A stretch of 64,000 nt of DNA, taken from positions 2,502,001 through 2,566,000 of the forward strand of contig CM034389.1 of assembly GCA_019925095.2 (NCBI GenBank), written 5' to 3'. The notes under the pieces were generated by a model. The model made no database searches and was not told where the DNA came from. It saw only the letters and a program-made list of their open reading frames with translations. The stretch's first letter is position 1, and each line of letters starts with the position of its first letter. Both the position numbers and the translations under genes were made by a program. The stretch comes from Dendrolimus kikuchii (taxonomy: Eukaryota > Arthropoda > Insecta > Lepidoptera > Lasiocampidae). Below are positions 54,989 through 64,000 of the stretch, piece after piece.

Positions 54989-55172
54989 GATACAACACGT
55001 ATACTTACAACGATACGGCGCACACGGCACGGGAGCCTGACGAGATTCTATCAGTCACCTACGAGGATGGCAAGTGGTCGAAGCCCTACTACGATTGTGG
55101 AGGAGGCAACATCTGGATGCTCACTTACACTGTACCATTCTTCGGATACAGCAATGGCAGTTACTTTTTCAA
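54989..55172 (+). CDS. Next exon of the same receptor gene, Cache-like segment
   Basis: The acceptor reads ACTTCCAG and the donor GTAAGT begins at 55173. The upstream exon ends with one base; the first two bases here complete a glycine codon. Sixty codons follow, with two bases left over. Two motifs stand out: GKWSKPYYDCGGGN, then IWMLTYTVPFFG, and the exon ends SNGSYFF. An aromatic or acidic PYYD followed about ten residues later by W..TY..PFFG is the typical second half of a Cache sensor domain. Phase continuity across a 3641-bp intron, good splice sites and a shared domain fit make one gene likely. The following exon, which should reach the cysteine-rich stalk and seven transmembrane helices, is not visible before the window ends. 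Confidence 0.7.
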
Positions 55173-55277
55173 GTAAGTCTATCTTTCCAGATTCTGGTCT
55201 AAGCTATACTTGCATTAGATGTCTAAAGTAGTTGATATCTCTTTACTGTACTACCTTCTTTACTATATCACGTTGTC

Positions 55278-55395
55278 ACAGAATATCGGCGTTATAATAG
55301 TCAACCGTATTTCGTAAGATGAGTGAGAGTTTCGATGGCCCACTCCTTCCCATATCCTGTCTTGCCTATCCCATCTTCCCTATTCCATACCTCCA
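55278..55395 (+). mobile_element. LINE-derived 3' fragment
   Basis: CACAGAATATCGGCG and TTTCGATGGCCCACTCC parallel 42.03-42.12 kb. Confidence 0.45.
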
Positions 55396-55989
55396 ATGTT
55401 ACCAATCAAGTAATCAGTGGAAAAACTTCTTGTAACCTATTCTATCTATCTGGTCCATCGTCTTATTGGTGGCAGTTGCTTCTTTCAAAATAAAAATCGA
55501 TGTGGATTGGACAGTATGACTTATTATTGGGGTTACAATTAAACTATTGGTGCTATTGTATGTGAGCAATGTGAAGCGAATGAGCAAGCGGGTGCGTGTT
55601 CCGGCCTCCAACGCCGCTTCTATATCCCACGTTGCGCCTGACGCCTAGCTACTAACTGTGCGAGCTTTGGGTGTCGGCGGTATGCGGGGCGTGGAGAGGT
55701 GTGCTCTGGCGGGCGGGTCAGGGGGATGCTCTCTATCCGCAACACATCTCATCTCCCTTTTTTTTGTTGACGCAGAGGCAATGTCTTTTGGGACGGGTGG
55801 TGTCTCTCTGGTGTCTTGGATATGTGTTCTTAAACGGCCGTATGCTCAACGTGATCGTTGCATGAATTAATTCCTCCCTGACCATTTTACCACCGGACAA
55901 ACAGACGTACAAGCTCACGCCACCGATATCTGGTGGAAATACCAACAAAGCGGGCGAAACGCTATGCTTCCACTTTTATCATACGTACC

Positions 55990-56100
55990 GTTGAAAAGTG
56001 GAATTCTATACCATCGTCTGTTTTTCCTGAAAAATACAATCTAGGTGTCTTCAAGTCTCGCGTGAACAAGTCCCTTCTAGGTAAGCGTGCTCCACCTTAG
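55990..56100 (+). mobile_element. LINE ORF2 C-terminal remnant
   Basis: [20 protein letters not shown], then [16 protein letters not shown] and stop. The same family as 14.3 kb. Confidence 0.65.
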
Positions 56101-56488
56101 GCTGCATTTCCACCTGACATCAGGCGAAATGTCAGTCAAATGCGAACCTGTTCAACATAAAAAAAACCTCCAGCAGGAGCCCCGAGGTTCTTGGACATGA
56201 AATTACCCACTGAACCTAAACCTGCGACCCTAATTTATACGCTTTCACAAGGCGCCAAAGGAACTAGACCAATAGGCCCTGCGTCTTTGACGCCCCGACA
56301 TTGTATGATGAGCCAGGGTGTCCTGTGGCGACATACTCCAGTATCTAGTCTCTCATGTATGTATATTTTTGTCTTATTTATATGTCTATTATATTTACCA
56401 TTTCAAAATTGTATATATATACTTTTTTATTCTAGTTATATAGCAAAACCCACATGTTATACAATTTTTTTCAAATTTTTTTTCCAGG

Positions 56489-56612
56489 CAATCTTAAGAT
56501 GGCCTAAGGTTGCCTCGAAAAAATTACTTTCACTGATAAGACCGCCTATTGTCTTCTGTACTTAAACTTCTTGAATTATATCTTAATGCTAAATATAAAA
56601 TACTCTATTCTA
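56489..56612 (+). mobile_element. G-family LINE 3' end, diverged
   Basis: GGTTGCCTCGAAAAAATTAC, then ACTGATAAGACCGCCTATTG and an (ATTCT)n end. The hairpin is decayed. Confidence 0.55.
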
Positions 56613-56672
56613 TTTTAGACCAGGAGTGGTAGCCTGCCAGACGGGCAAAGACTCTACCACCTGCGTTTGGTC
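56613..56672 (-). mobile_element. C300 element, short fragment
   Basis: AGACCAGGAGTGGTAGCC to CTACCACCTG. Confidence 0.5.
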
Positions 56673-57035
56673 CTTGTCTAGTGAAGTAGGTAGAACATCG
56701 CTCCATGAATTTTGCTGTCTACCTTCATTCTGTGTCAGGCGACGGCCAATGCACATCAGGGTAGAGGCAGCCATTTTGCACACTCTCTGTCAATGTTTGA
56801 TGAGTACCACACCGCCCCGTGCGCTGGTAGTTTTTCTGAAACTTATCAACTTGTGATTACTGGACGTGCCAAGAACTTTTCTTATCCTTAAAACTTGTGC
56901 AAGTATTAGCTCCAAAGTGGAATTTAGTGCCGTATGCTGTTCCTGTGTGGAACCTGAATCGAGCCAAGAGAGGGCGGATCTCAAGGTTGATGGAGCTTCT
57001 CCTTTTCTAGTGCAAGGATCTAGGTCATATCTCTC

Positions 57036-57544
57036 TCATACATACATACATACATAACTTCTCGCCAGTTCCTTTGCAGGGTAGGCACGAACTACAGAGC
57101 GCCATTTAGGCTTATTCTTACACACCTCAGTTGCTTCTTTGACCTTCATAACTCTTGTCATGCACGCTCGTCTGTTCTTAAGGCTCCTGACATCACCTTC
57201 TGCTAGTACACGATCAATTTGATCATGGAAGGTGTGTCGTGGCCTTCCACGACTTCTGCATCTATCCACTTTTGCATTGTATATCTGTTTAGTCATTCTT
57301 TCATCATGCATTCTTTCCATATGCCCGAACCACGGAGCTTTCTGACCAAGTCTCTTTCTTACTTCGGTATTACGAACGCGGTCCGCGAGCGTCACTCCGC
57401 AGATTTTGCGTAGTGCTCGCATCTCGACCGCGTTTACTCTACTTTCATGCTCTCTCTTCCATACCCAATTCTCGCTTCCATACGTGAGCGTAGGTTCCAG
57501 CACCACGTTGTGTATGGCAAGCTGAGCCTTCTGGCTGAGGTGTC
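57036..57544 (-). mobile_element. LINE-A fragment with TSD
   Basis: A 156-codon frame, LTYGSENWVWKREHESRVNA to AYPAKELA. About 30 bp are missing from the ESVGVKVRKG region. TCTCTCATA is duplicated. Confidence 0.86.
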
Positions 57545-57589
57545 ACTACTTCTCTCATATAGTCCCTCATAAATTGAACGAGATTATTA

Positions 57590-57697
57590 TCCGTGGGCTA
57601 CAGCACCTCACAACCTGGCTGTGGGTTGTTTTGTCGCCTCTTACGACAGCCCGCCTGGCCTCAGGAAATTGTGTTCTTTCTCCGTTCCTGCACGAAT
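57590..57697 (-). mobile_element. C300 element, 5' part only
   Basis: ACCTGGCTGTGGGTTGTTTT to CTCCGTTCCTGCACGA. The poly-A half is missing, opposite to ordinary 5' truncation. Confidence 0.75.
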
Positions 57698-58080
57698 AAA
57701 ACTGCGAGGACTGCGAGTGTGGTAGATAGATACTTAAGATTTCTGGCCAGTCCGAAACATTGATCTCAATCCCACTTTTATCCATCTCATATCCACGTTC
57801 ATTAGCATACAAAACGGTGTGCACTTAACCTTTTTTCCACCAAGAATACAATATTCCAGACCAATTTTTACCAAACAAAAGCCTTCTTTACATATTACGG
57901 CCTCTGCTCAAGATAGTCAAGTAGTCACCAACGAATATTGATCACTCATTTTGTACCATTTGTAGGTTTAATACTTAGCTGGATTTTTGCGGGACCTGGA
58001 CTTATTTTTTTTTTAATTTATCGCGACGCTAGCAAAAGGCACATGACCCAACTCATGGAAAGTTACTGTTCTCTATAGAC
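57698..58080. other. No gene recognised
   Basis: Unassigned sequence. Confidence 0.4.
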
Positions 58081-58737
58081 TTTTTTTATTAAATTGCTCC
58101 CTCCGGCCGAACAATATTGCCCGGGCTTAATGCTTTTTGGGGTTTTTGTATTTTAATTTTTCTTATTCTTTTGTTTTCTATCTCTCTTTATTTTCTTTTT
58201 TGTCTCTTTTTCTCTTTTACTTTATTTACTATTAAAAAATCGACATTTGTAACACCAGAGGCGAAGCCAAGGCATTGCCAGTATTTAGGATGGCATAAAG
58301 GGGATAGGATAGAAAGGACGGGGTAGCCCCTTGGGGCATAGGGGTTCTCACTCACCCGCATATGCCGTCGAGATGAGAGCGCGACTGTTCCACGCGCGCT
58401 TATCTCTCCTCCCGTGGGGCGCGTTACAAACCGCCCCACGCCGGATTTGACCATGACGTTGCCGGGGGGGCAGTCCCCCGGCATTTGAAGAGGCCCAGTG
58501 AGGGGGGCCCACGCCTACCAGGGCATGCGGAGATGGAAATCCCGATTCCCCGTAGCCCTGGCATAAGGCGCAGGACGGAACACCCAGGGGTTTTAGTGGA
58601 TATCCCTAACTGGGGAGTGGCAATAGCGTGGCACCAGTTCTGACTGGGCACGCTAGTGCCACCCCCGATCTGGCGAATCCCACACACTCACACAGGTGGC
58701 AAACATCTCCCCAGGCTTCTGTGACTGTCGCGGCTTA
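58081..58737. mobile_element. GC-rich retroelement-like segment
   Basis: GC-rich without a recognisable protein. GACATTTGTAACACCAGAGG and GGGTTTTAGTGGATAT are words common in insect LINE 3' regions. GGATAGGATAGAAAGG here and GGCATAGGATAGGGAGG at 59.12 kb suggest one element split by the C300 copy. Confidence 0.4.
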
Positions 58738-59049
58738 GTTTTTTTTTTATTGCAGGAGTTCAGCAGACAGGCAGACGGCCCACTGGATGGAAAGCAGTTA
58801 CCATCGCCTATGGACATTTACAACACCAAAGGTGCTACAAATGCGCTCTGCTCTCTTAAGTGAGTCTGGAATCTGGTCACTAATGCCGGAACACAACTCA
58901 AAGTTGTTATGGCGGCATGCTCTAGACCAGGGGTGGTAGCCATCCAGTCGGGCAAATGCCCTACTACCTGGCTGTGGGTTGTTTAGTCGCCTCTTACGAC
59001 AGGCCGCCCGGCCGCAGGAAATTGTATTCTTTCTCCGTTCCTGCACGGA
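58738..59049 (-). mobile_element. C300 element, full length
   Basis: Reverse copy with both ends. Confidence 0.85.
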
Positions 59050-59392
59050 TAAAAGTCCGTCCTCAAACGGATTTCCCCTGGCCAAAAAAAAAAGGAGGGA
59101 CGGGGTAAAGGGCATAGGATAGGGAGGTCAGACAGGACTGGGATAGAAGGGATCATGTTGATGATAGAATTCGTTAGATGAGCGGTTGGTGTTACTGTAA
59201 CATAAAAAAAATTAATAATAAAATATACAAATAACAAATATATATACCCTATACTTAAATCATAATAAATTACATACATTGTGATATACACATAATTAAT
59301 ATAAACATAATAATAATTAGTACTTGGCAAATTAGAAACAAATATTGTGGGGATACCGATAAAATAAATATTCAAGAAAATTACTATAATAC

Positions 59393-59552
59393 TGTTACGA
59401 GTCGCGAGACTCGAATTAAAATGCCGTTAGAATTACTATAGAGTTTATTAGAACTATACAAACACATATAACACAGGTACAAATATAACCGAACACAACA
59501 AGTCCAAACGTAATGCATAAGCTCACTTATTAGATTCCCGATTGTAGTAAAC
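59393..59552 (+). mobile_element. L-family LTR, first third only
   Basis: TGTTACGAGTCGCGAGACTC to TTAGATTCCCGATTGTAG, with an internal deletion near 59518. Confidence 0.68.
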
Positions 59553-59655
59553 ACGACAGTTTTGTCAGGCAATATTTTTCCAAAAGGTGATCTACTTATT
59601 TGTTTACATAATATTTTGTTAAGTTTTCGCGACTTGTATACATAATAATATTTTA

Positions 59656-59956
59656 TCCGTGCAGGAACGGAGAAAGAATACAATTTCCTGCGGCCTGTCG
59701 TAAGAGGCGACAAAACAACCCACAGCCAGGTGGTAGGGCATTTGCCCGACTGGATGGCGACCACCCCTAATCTAGAGTATGCCGCCATAACAACTTGTGT
59801 TGTATTCCGGCATTAGTGACCAGGTTCCAGTCTCCCTTAAGAGGATAGCAGCGCATTTGTAGCACCTTTGGTGTTGCAAATGTCCATAGGCGATGGTAAC
59901 CACTTTCCATCAAGTGGGCCATCTGCCTGTCTGCTGAACTCCTGCAATAAAAAAAT
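59656..59956 (+). mobile_element. C300 element, full length (small deletion)
   Basis: Inserted in the 3' non-coding part of the Penelope-like element. About 10 bp are missing after CTGCGG. Confidence 0.84.
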
Positions 59957-60263
59957 AATAATAATAAAACTACGTTTTAACGGCTTTAAGCGCGGTGATT
60001 TATTTGATTTTTGTTATTCCGACGTTTCGGCCACTTTTGATCACGTGATCACGGAAGACAAAGATGTCAAGTGTCAACGAGTATTGTTAAAGTTTTATTT
60101 AGTCTACCGCCAACTTGTTCATTTTAATTATTTAGTTTTAATTTTGTTTATGGTTATTATTTACTCTATGGGAGGCTAATCTAATTTACCACCGCTTCGC
60201 ATAATGTTATGGCTTGAAGAGAAGAAGCGGCGCAAGAAACTCTTCAGCAAACATGCCTAGCTG

Positions 60264-60402
60264 TACATACATACATACATACATAACTTCACGCCAGTTC
60301 CCTCGCGGGGTAGGCACGAACAACAGAGTGCCATTTAGGCTTATTCTTACACACCTCACTAGCCTCTTTGACATTCATAACTCTTGTCATGCAAGCTCGC
60401 CT
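60264..60402 (-). mobile_element. Short LINE-A 3' end with TSD
   Basis: GCCTAGCT flanks both sides and the Penelope-like sequence continues across. Confidence 0.83.
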
Positions 60403-60842
60403 AGCTCTAATAATTTTATATAATATTAAAATGGGTGGAAGGAAAAATAAAAGTAATTATCGGTCAAGTTGGTTTGTGTTCCGTTATACGCAGAAAGAGG
60501 TCACAGTATCGTGAGTTGTGGCAGTTGGTTTTTGCTGGGTTTGGGTCTTAATAGTTTTGATGATCGGATCCCAAACAGGTGGTACTTGCCAACCATCTTC
60601 TCTATTGAAATTTGGGTATTTTTTTGATTTCAATAGCCTCACTCACCATTTTAGGTATTAAACGACTCTCTTTCGCGAGGATTTGTGGGTTATCGAATCT
60701 GATGTAGTGGTTGGATTTATCCAGCGTGTGTTCACTGATCTCAGACTTCGTAGACCTTGTGTGTTTCATGTCAACCATGTGTTCTTTTACCCGTGTTTTT
60801 ATGCTCCTCTTTGTTTGCCCAATGTTATTATTTATCTCATTT

Positions 60843-60965
60843 GTTTACCTCACTGACTTGAAGACCACTGATTTATATGAATCAAAGAACATAGACTCCG
60901 GCAAATTGCTCCACTCGACAGCGGAGCATAAAAATAAGGTGGCGGCAAAACGCTTATTTCTAATC
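60843..60965 (-). mobile_element. LINE ORF2 C-terminal remnant
   Basis: Minus strand: RNKRFAATLFLCSAVEWSNL, then PESMFFDSYKSVVFKSVR. It abuts the broken end of the Penelope-like element. Confidence 0.6.
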
Positions 60966-61851
60966 AATGGTTTTTTATTGGACTTGACTTTATGTTGTTG
61001 GTCCGAAGACCTTACAACTTTACCGGGGTTTTTGGGGCGAGTGCCTTCGCGAAGCGAAGGCGCTTGAGCCCGGGGGGGCAACTTGCTCGAAGGAGCTCCC
61101 TAAGGAGTTTTACCTCGGTTGGACTGTTGAAATGAGAGGGGGGTGAATTTAATTATGCCCACCATAGGGCGACACAAAGCACTAATTGAGAACAGGCGAC
61201 GGGTAATATAAAGCCCGAGGGGAAGGATCCCGGCGGGCCGAGATCGGTGGTTCGCGGCGGCCTACGCTATCTTACTGCCGTTTCGCAACGTGTTATAGCT
61301 GGGAGAGAAGAAACGGCGAAAGAAACTTCCCAGCAATACGCCTAGTCTATCCTATGGGGGGAGCTATGTTTCGTAGCGTCCCTCGCGGGGACGTGGAGAG
61401 ATCTTGATTGGCGGCGTCTCAGCCGTCTGTGTCTGTCTGTCGGTGCCTGCCAGCCTACCGTCCTAACCGCGGGCGGACTGATCCGGGCCAGCCGTTTCGT
61501 AATAACGTCGACTCTGTCCGTCAGGACGCTACGCGGTCGTCGCACGAGAGCCTTTCGACGAGGCTTATAATAGGACGCGGAATCAGTGGTATGTCCACCA
61601 TGTGACGATGGAGCAAACCGGTGTATCTAACCTTAGAACATAAATAATGCCCGTTACAAATTTTCTACCAACAACAGGTGGTTTCCGACAGGCAGAGAGC
61701 TGGCTGTATTTATTAATATTAATCATTGAGCGCAACTCCATTCAGCCCCCAAAGTAGCGTAGCTTTAAATGAAATCAATCACTTCTATTCATAAAGATTT
61801 TCAGACGCCAAAGTATACGTGATTTGACAGCTAACTTGTTGTATATAATAC
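60966..61851. other. GC-rich unassigned block
   Basis: Strikingly GC-rich at 61040-61600, with GCCTTCGCGAAGCGAAGGC as a palindrome near 61041. 61265-61345 repeats a module of the Penelope-like 3' region (TTTCGCAACGTGTTATAGCT). No gene recognised. Confidence 0.4.
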
Positions 61852-62372
61852 TAGCTGTGCCCGCGACGTCATCCGCATTGAATTTGCTTTCAAAACCCTC
61901 CGATTTTGAAACATTCTTCATTGGTGCTCCGCTCCTATTGCTCTTAGCGTGATCATATATAGCTTATAGCCTTCCTCAATAAATATACTATTCAACACTG
62001 AAAGAATTTTTCAAATCGGACCAGCGGTTTTTGAGATTAGCGCGTTTAAACAAACAAACAAACTCTTCAGCTTTATAATATTAGTATAGAATATATTATA
62101 GCCTATAGCCTTTCTTGATAAATGTACTATTCAACACTGAAAGAATTTTTGAAATCGGACCAGCGGTTCCTGAGATTAGCGCGTTTAAACAAACACACAA
62201 ACTCTTCAGCTTTATAATATTAGTATAGAATATAATATAGCCTATAGCCTTCCTTGATAAATTTTCTATTCAACACTGAAAGAATTTTTTAAATCGGACC
62301 AGCGGTTCCTGAGATTAGCGCGTTTAAACAAACAAACAAACTCTTCAGCTTTATAATATTAGTATAGATTAC
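61852..62372 (+). repeat. K-type repeat with 139-bp tandem units
   Basis: TTAGTATAGA recurs at 62081, 62220 and 62359, a 139-bp period covering the second half of the K repeat. The first unit has the full K start at 61853. Confidence 0.78.
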
Positions 62373-62494
62373 ATTTTCCTTCTAAAATCACAATCTCAGC
62401 GACCATCTAATCGCCTTACTATCGGTTATGTGGGATGCTCTAACCCATAGGTTATAGTGTTTCGATTTCTGTGGCCTGTCTAGTGGAGATTTGA

Positions 62495-63690
62495 CCTAAA
62501 TCCTTGTACTATAGAAGCTCCACCAACCTTGAGATCAGCTCTCTCCTGGCTCCATTCAGGTTGCACTCGGGAACAGCGCACGGCACTATGGTTTCACTTG
62601 AGAGCTACCACTGATAGATTAGGTCTTAATGGAAGTTATTGGTACGATCAGTAATTATAATTATTTGAATTTAGAAAACAGATGAGCGCACGGCGCAATG
62701 TTGTCGAACGTTGAATGAGTGTTCACAATGGCTCTTGGCGAAAGCCATGCTGCACAGCGACGATTTCTGCGAGACGGTAATGTCTCAAAAGGAAGCCGCA
62801 GATCGAGAAAGGGAGAGAAGGGTAAGTGCGCGTATTGACGCGCCTCCACATGTGTGCCGGCGTCAGCCGGGAGCTCGGAGGCGCAGATACGCGCATGACT
62901 TCCCCCCTAGGATAATACCGCCCTCATGCATCAAGGGAGCAGAGGAGTCTTCACCCCTGTCGTCGAAGTGAGTTAGCTCTTCCAGGGGCTTTCTCAGGCA
63001 CTTATTACGCTAAGATCGACGTGGGCGTAACTACGTTCTAAGTCTCATGCCTTTCCGGCCATAAGCGCGGGGCATCGGAGGAGGATGGTTTTAGTGGGTA
63101 TTAGCCATTTGGGCTCGAGTCTCCACACAAGCCGGTTGATTACTGTTTGGATTGCCCCTTCTGGGAATGCCTCCATGATCGACTATGGTCTAATCCCTTG
63201 CAAAGGACCCGGTATTGTGCGTAAATAGCATTTCCCCCGCCTGAAAAAAAAGTGTTCAAAATGGCTGCCCTTACCCTGCTGTGCATTGGCCGTCGCCTCA
63301 CACAAAAAGAGGGTAATCAACAGAATCAGCGAAGCAATGTTTTATCTACATCTTATAGGCAAAGACCGACCAGATTATGATTTGATATAAGCCCTTTTGT
63401 TGCGGACAGAGAGCACCCCCCTGACCCGCCCGCCGGAGCACATCTACTCTCCGCGCCCCGCATACCGCCGACGCCCATAGCTGGCGCGATTAGCAGCTAG
63501 GCGTCGGACGGAATGCGGGATATAGGAGCCTGAAACCTGAACAACTATTAATTCAGCCATTCATATATTGTACTCGACTCTCTTGCATAATTTGTTCTAC
63601 TCATTAAATGTATATTAATAATTTAGTAATAATCATACAGTCCATTATTACATCGAGTTTTAATTTCCAAAAACAAGAAGCAACTGCCAC
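62495..63690 (-). repeat. Element J, reverse copy
   Basis: Inverted counterpart of 55464-57015, split by the R1-like insertion (62727-63250). The matching ends include GGCGTCGGCGGTATGCGGGG on the minus strand. Confidence 0.6.
62727..63250 (+). mobile_element. R1-like LINE 3' end with last ORF2 codons
   Basis: The frame gives AMLHSDDFCETVMSQKEAAD and continues to EESSPLSSK and stop. FCE.VM.QKEAA is the pattern I associate with R1-clade ORF2 ends. The 3' UTR with GTTTTAGTGGGTATTAGCC and GCCTGAAAAAAAA follows. Confidence 0.66.
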
Positions 63691-64000
63691 CAATATCTTG
63701 TATGGACAAGTAATGTTAAAATCCAACCATTGGTTGGATGGTAAGGTAAGTTAATGAATAATCAGCTATACGACCCGACCATGAGTCATAGAATGAGGGT
63801 AACACTTAAGAAAAGCTTGGCCTAGTTTAGAGGTTAATGTCCAAAGAGTCAAGTAAAAATAGGTATTTCTACCCAGTTTACGCGGGATTTGGAAATTAGG
63901 TATATTCATATTATCTGAACCCTGGCCAGCGTTATGAGTATGCTGTCCACCGACAGTGCCCTGGGCTCCGAGTCTGTAACTCAAAGTGGCAATCGAATCG
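63691..64000. other. No gene recognised
   Basis: ATCCAACCATTGGTTGGAT at 63721-63739 is a short inverted repeat. The minus-strand frame at 63766-63984 is not recognisable. Confidence 0.4.

Larger units (their letters stand above)
55464..57015 (+). repeat. Element J, forward copy
   Basis: Blocks at 55464, 55650-55745, 56745-56770 and 56880-57015 recur in the same order and inverted at 63690-62495. A LINE ORF2 end (55990-56100) and a G-family 3' end (56489-56612) lie within. Confidence 0.6.
59610..60835 (-). mobile_element. Penelope-like element, C-terminal coding part with GIY-YIG segment
   Basis: On the minus strand NIGQTKRSIKTRVKEHMVDM matches the YIGxTxRxxxxRxxEH core of a GIY-YIG endonuclease, the nuclease of Penelope-like retroelements. 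It is followed by HYIRFDNPQILAKESRLIPK and a frameshifted AIEIKK...NFNREDGWQVPPVW end. The 3' non-coding part carries a C300 insertion (59656-59956) and a LINE-A insertion (60264-60402). The 5' end is cut at about 60835; the reverse transcriptase is missing. Confidence 0.8.

Noticed and set aside
58188..58687. GC-rich open frames as a transferred bacterial gene
   Set aside because: Frames are open because of composition; no recognisable protein, and the region contains LINE-style 3' words.
61240..61345. 28S rRNA fragment
   Set aside because: GC content suggested it, but no recognisable rRNA core sequence was found and the module matches repeats at 33 and 60 kb.

Overview
The window is AT-rich eukaryotic DNA crowded with insect transposable elements. 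It looks lepidopteran: several families (a tRNA-headed SINE, LINE 3' ends carrying an ATCGCT...AGCGAT hairpin, R1-like 3' tails, RTE fragments, Penelope-like elements and repeats opening CTAGCTGTGCCCGCG) have the form I know from moth and butterfly genomes. The species assignment is inference, because no search was possible. No rRNA gene, functional tRNA gene, CRISPR array or operon is visible.

The only convincing host gene is a pair of plus-strand exons at 50595-51347 and 54989-55172. Their splice sites and phases match. Together they encode about 310 residues of an extracellular domain that resembles the Cache-containing ectodomain of GPR158/GPR179-type class C receptors (the Drosophila smog/CG31760 group). 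The 3.6-kb intron between them is packed with repeats. The exons upstream and the transmembrane part downstream are not found here.

Everything else is repeats in layers. 1-9.4 kb: LINE remnants, a foldback element with 200-bp arms, a 77-bp tandem repeat, a pogo/Tigger-like element with nested insertions, and two solo LTRs. 9.4-16 kb: five LINE-A copies, most with target-site duplications (TSDs), a tRNA SINE, a solo LTR and an unassigned inverted-repeat element. 16-21 kb: one old repeat (family H) split by a SINE, LINE copies and a 2.07-kb hAT element. 22-28 kb: a 232-bp triplicate, a short-scale chimera of two retroelements and a dense SINE/LINE pile. 28-47 kb: solo LTRs, a 162-bp tandem repeat, a 1.1-kb Penelope palindrome, many copies of a 300-bp poly-A element (C300) and two hairpins of pre-miRNA size. 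47-57 kb: a full H copy, two RTE fragments and the receptor exons. 57-64 kb: a Penelope-like element ending in a GIY-YIG segment, GC-rich retroelement debris and an R1-like 3' end.

Family names used below are labels of convenience: A (LINE with a (TATG)n tail), C300 (poly-A repeat of about 300 bp), G (LINE 3' end with hairpin), L (solo LTR), S1 and S2 (tRNA-derived SINEs), K (CTAGC-type interspersed repeats), H and J (unclassified repeats). Copies of one family give mutual evidence, and two intact related sites (46.4 kb and 47.9 kb) independently confirm insertions seen at 33 kb and 18 kb.
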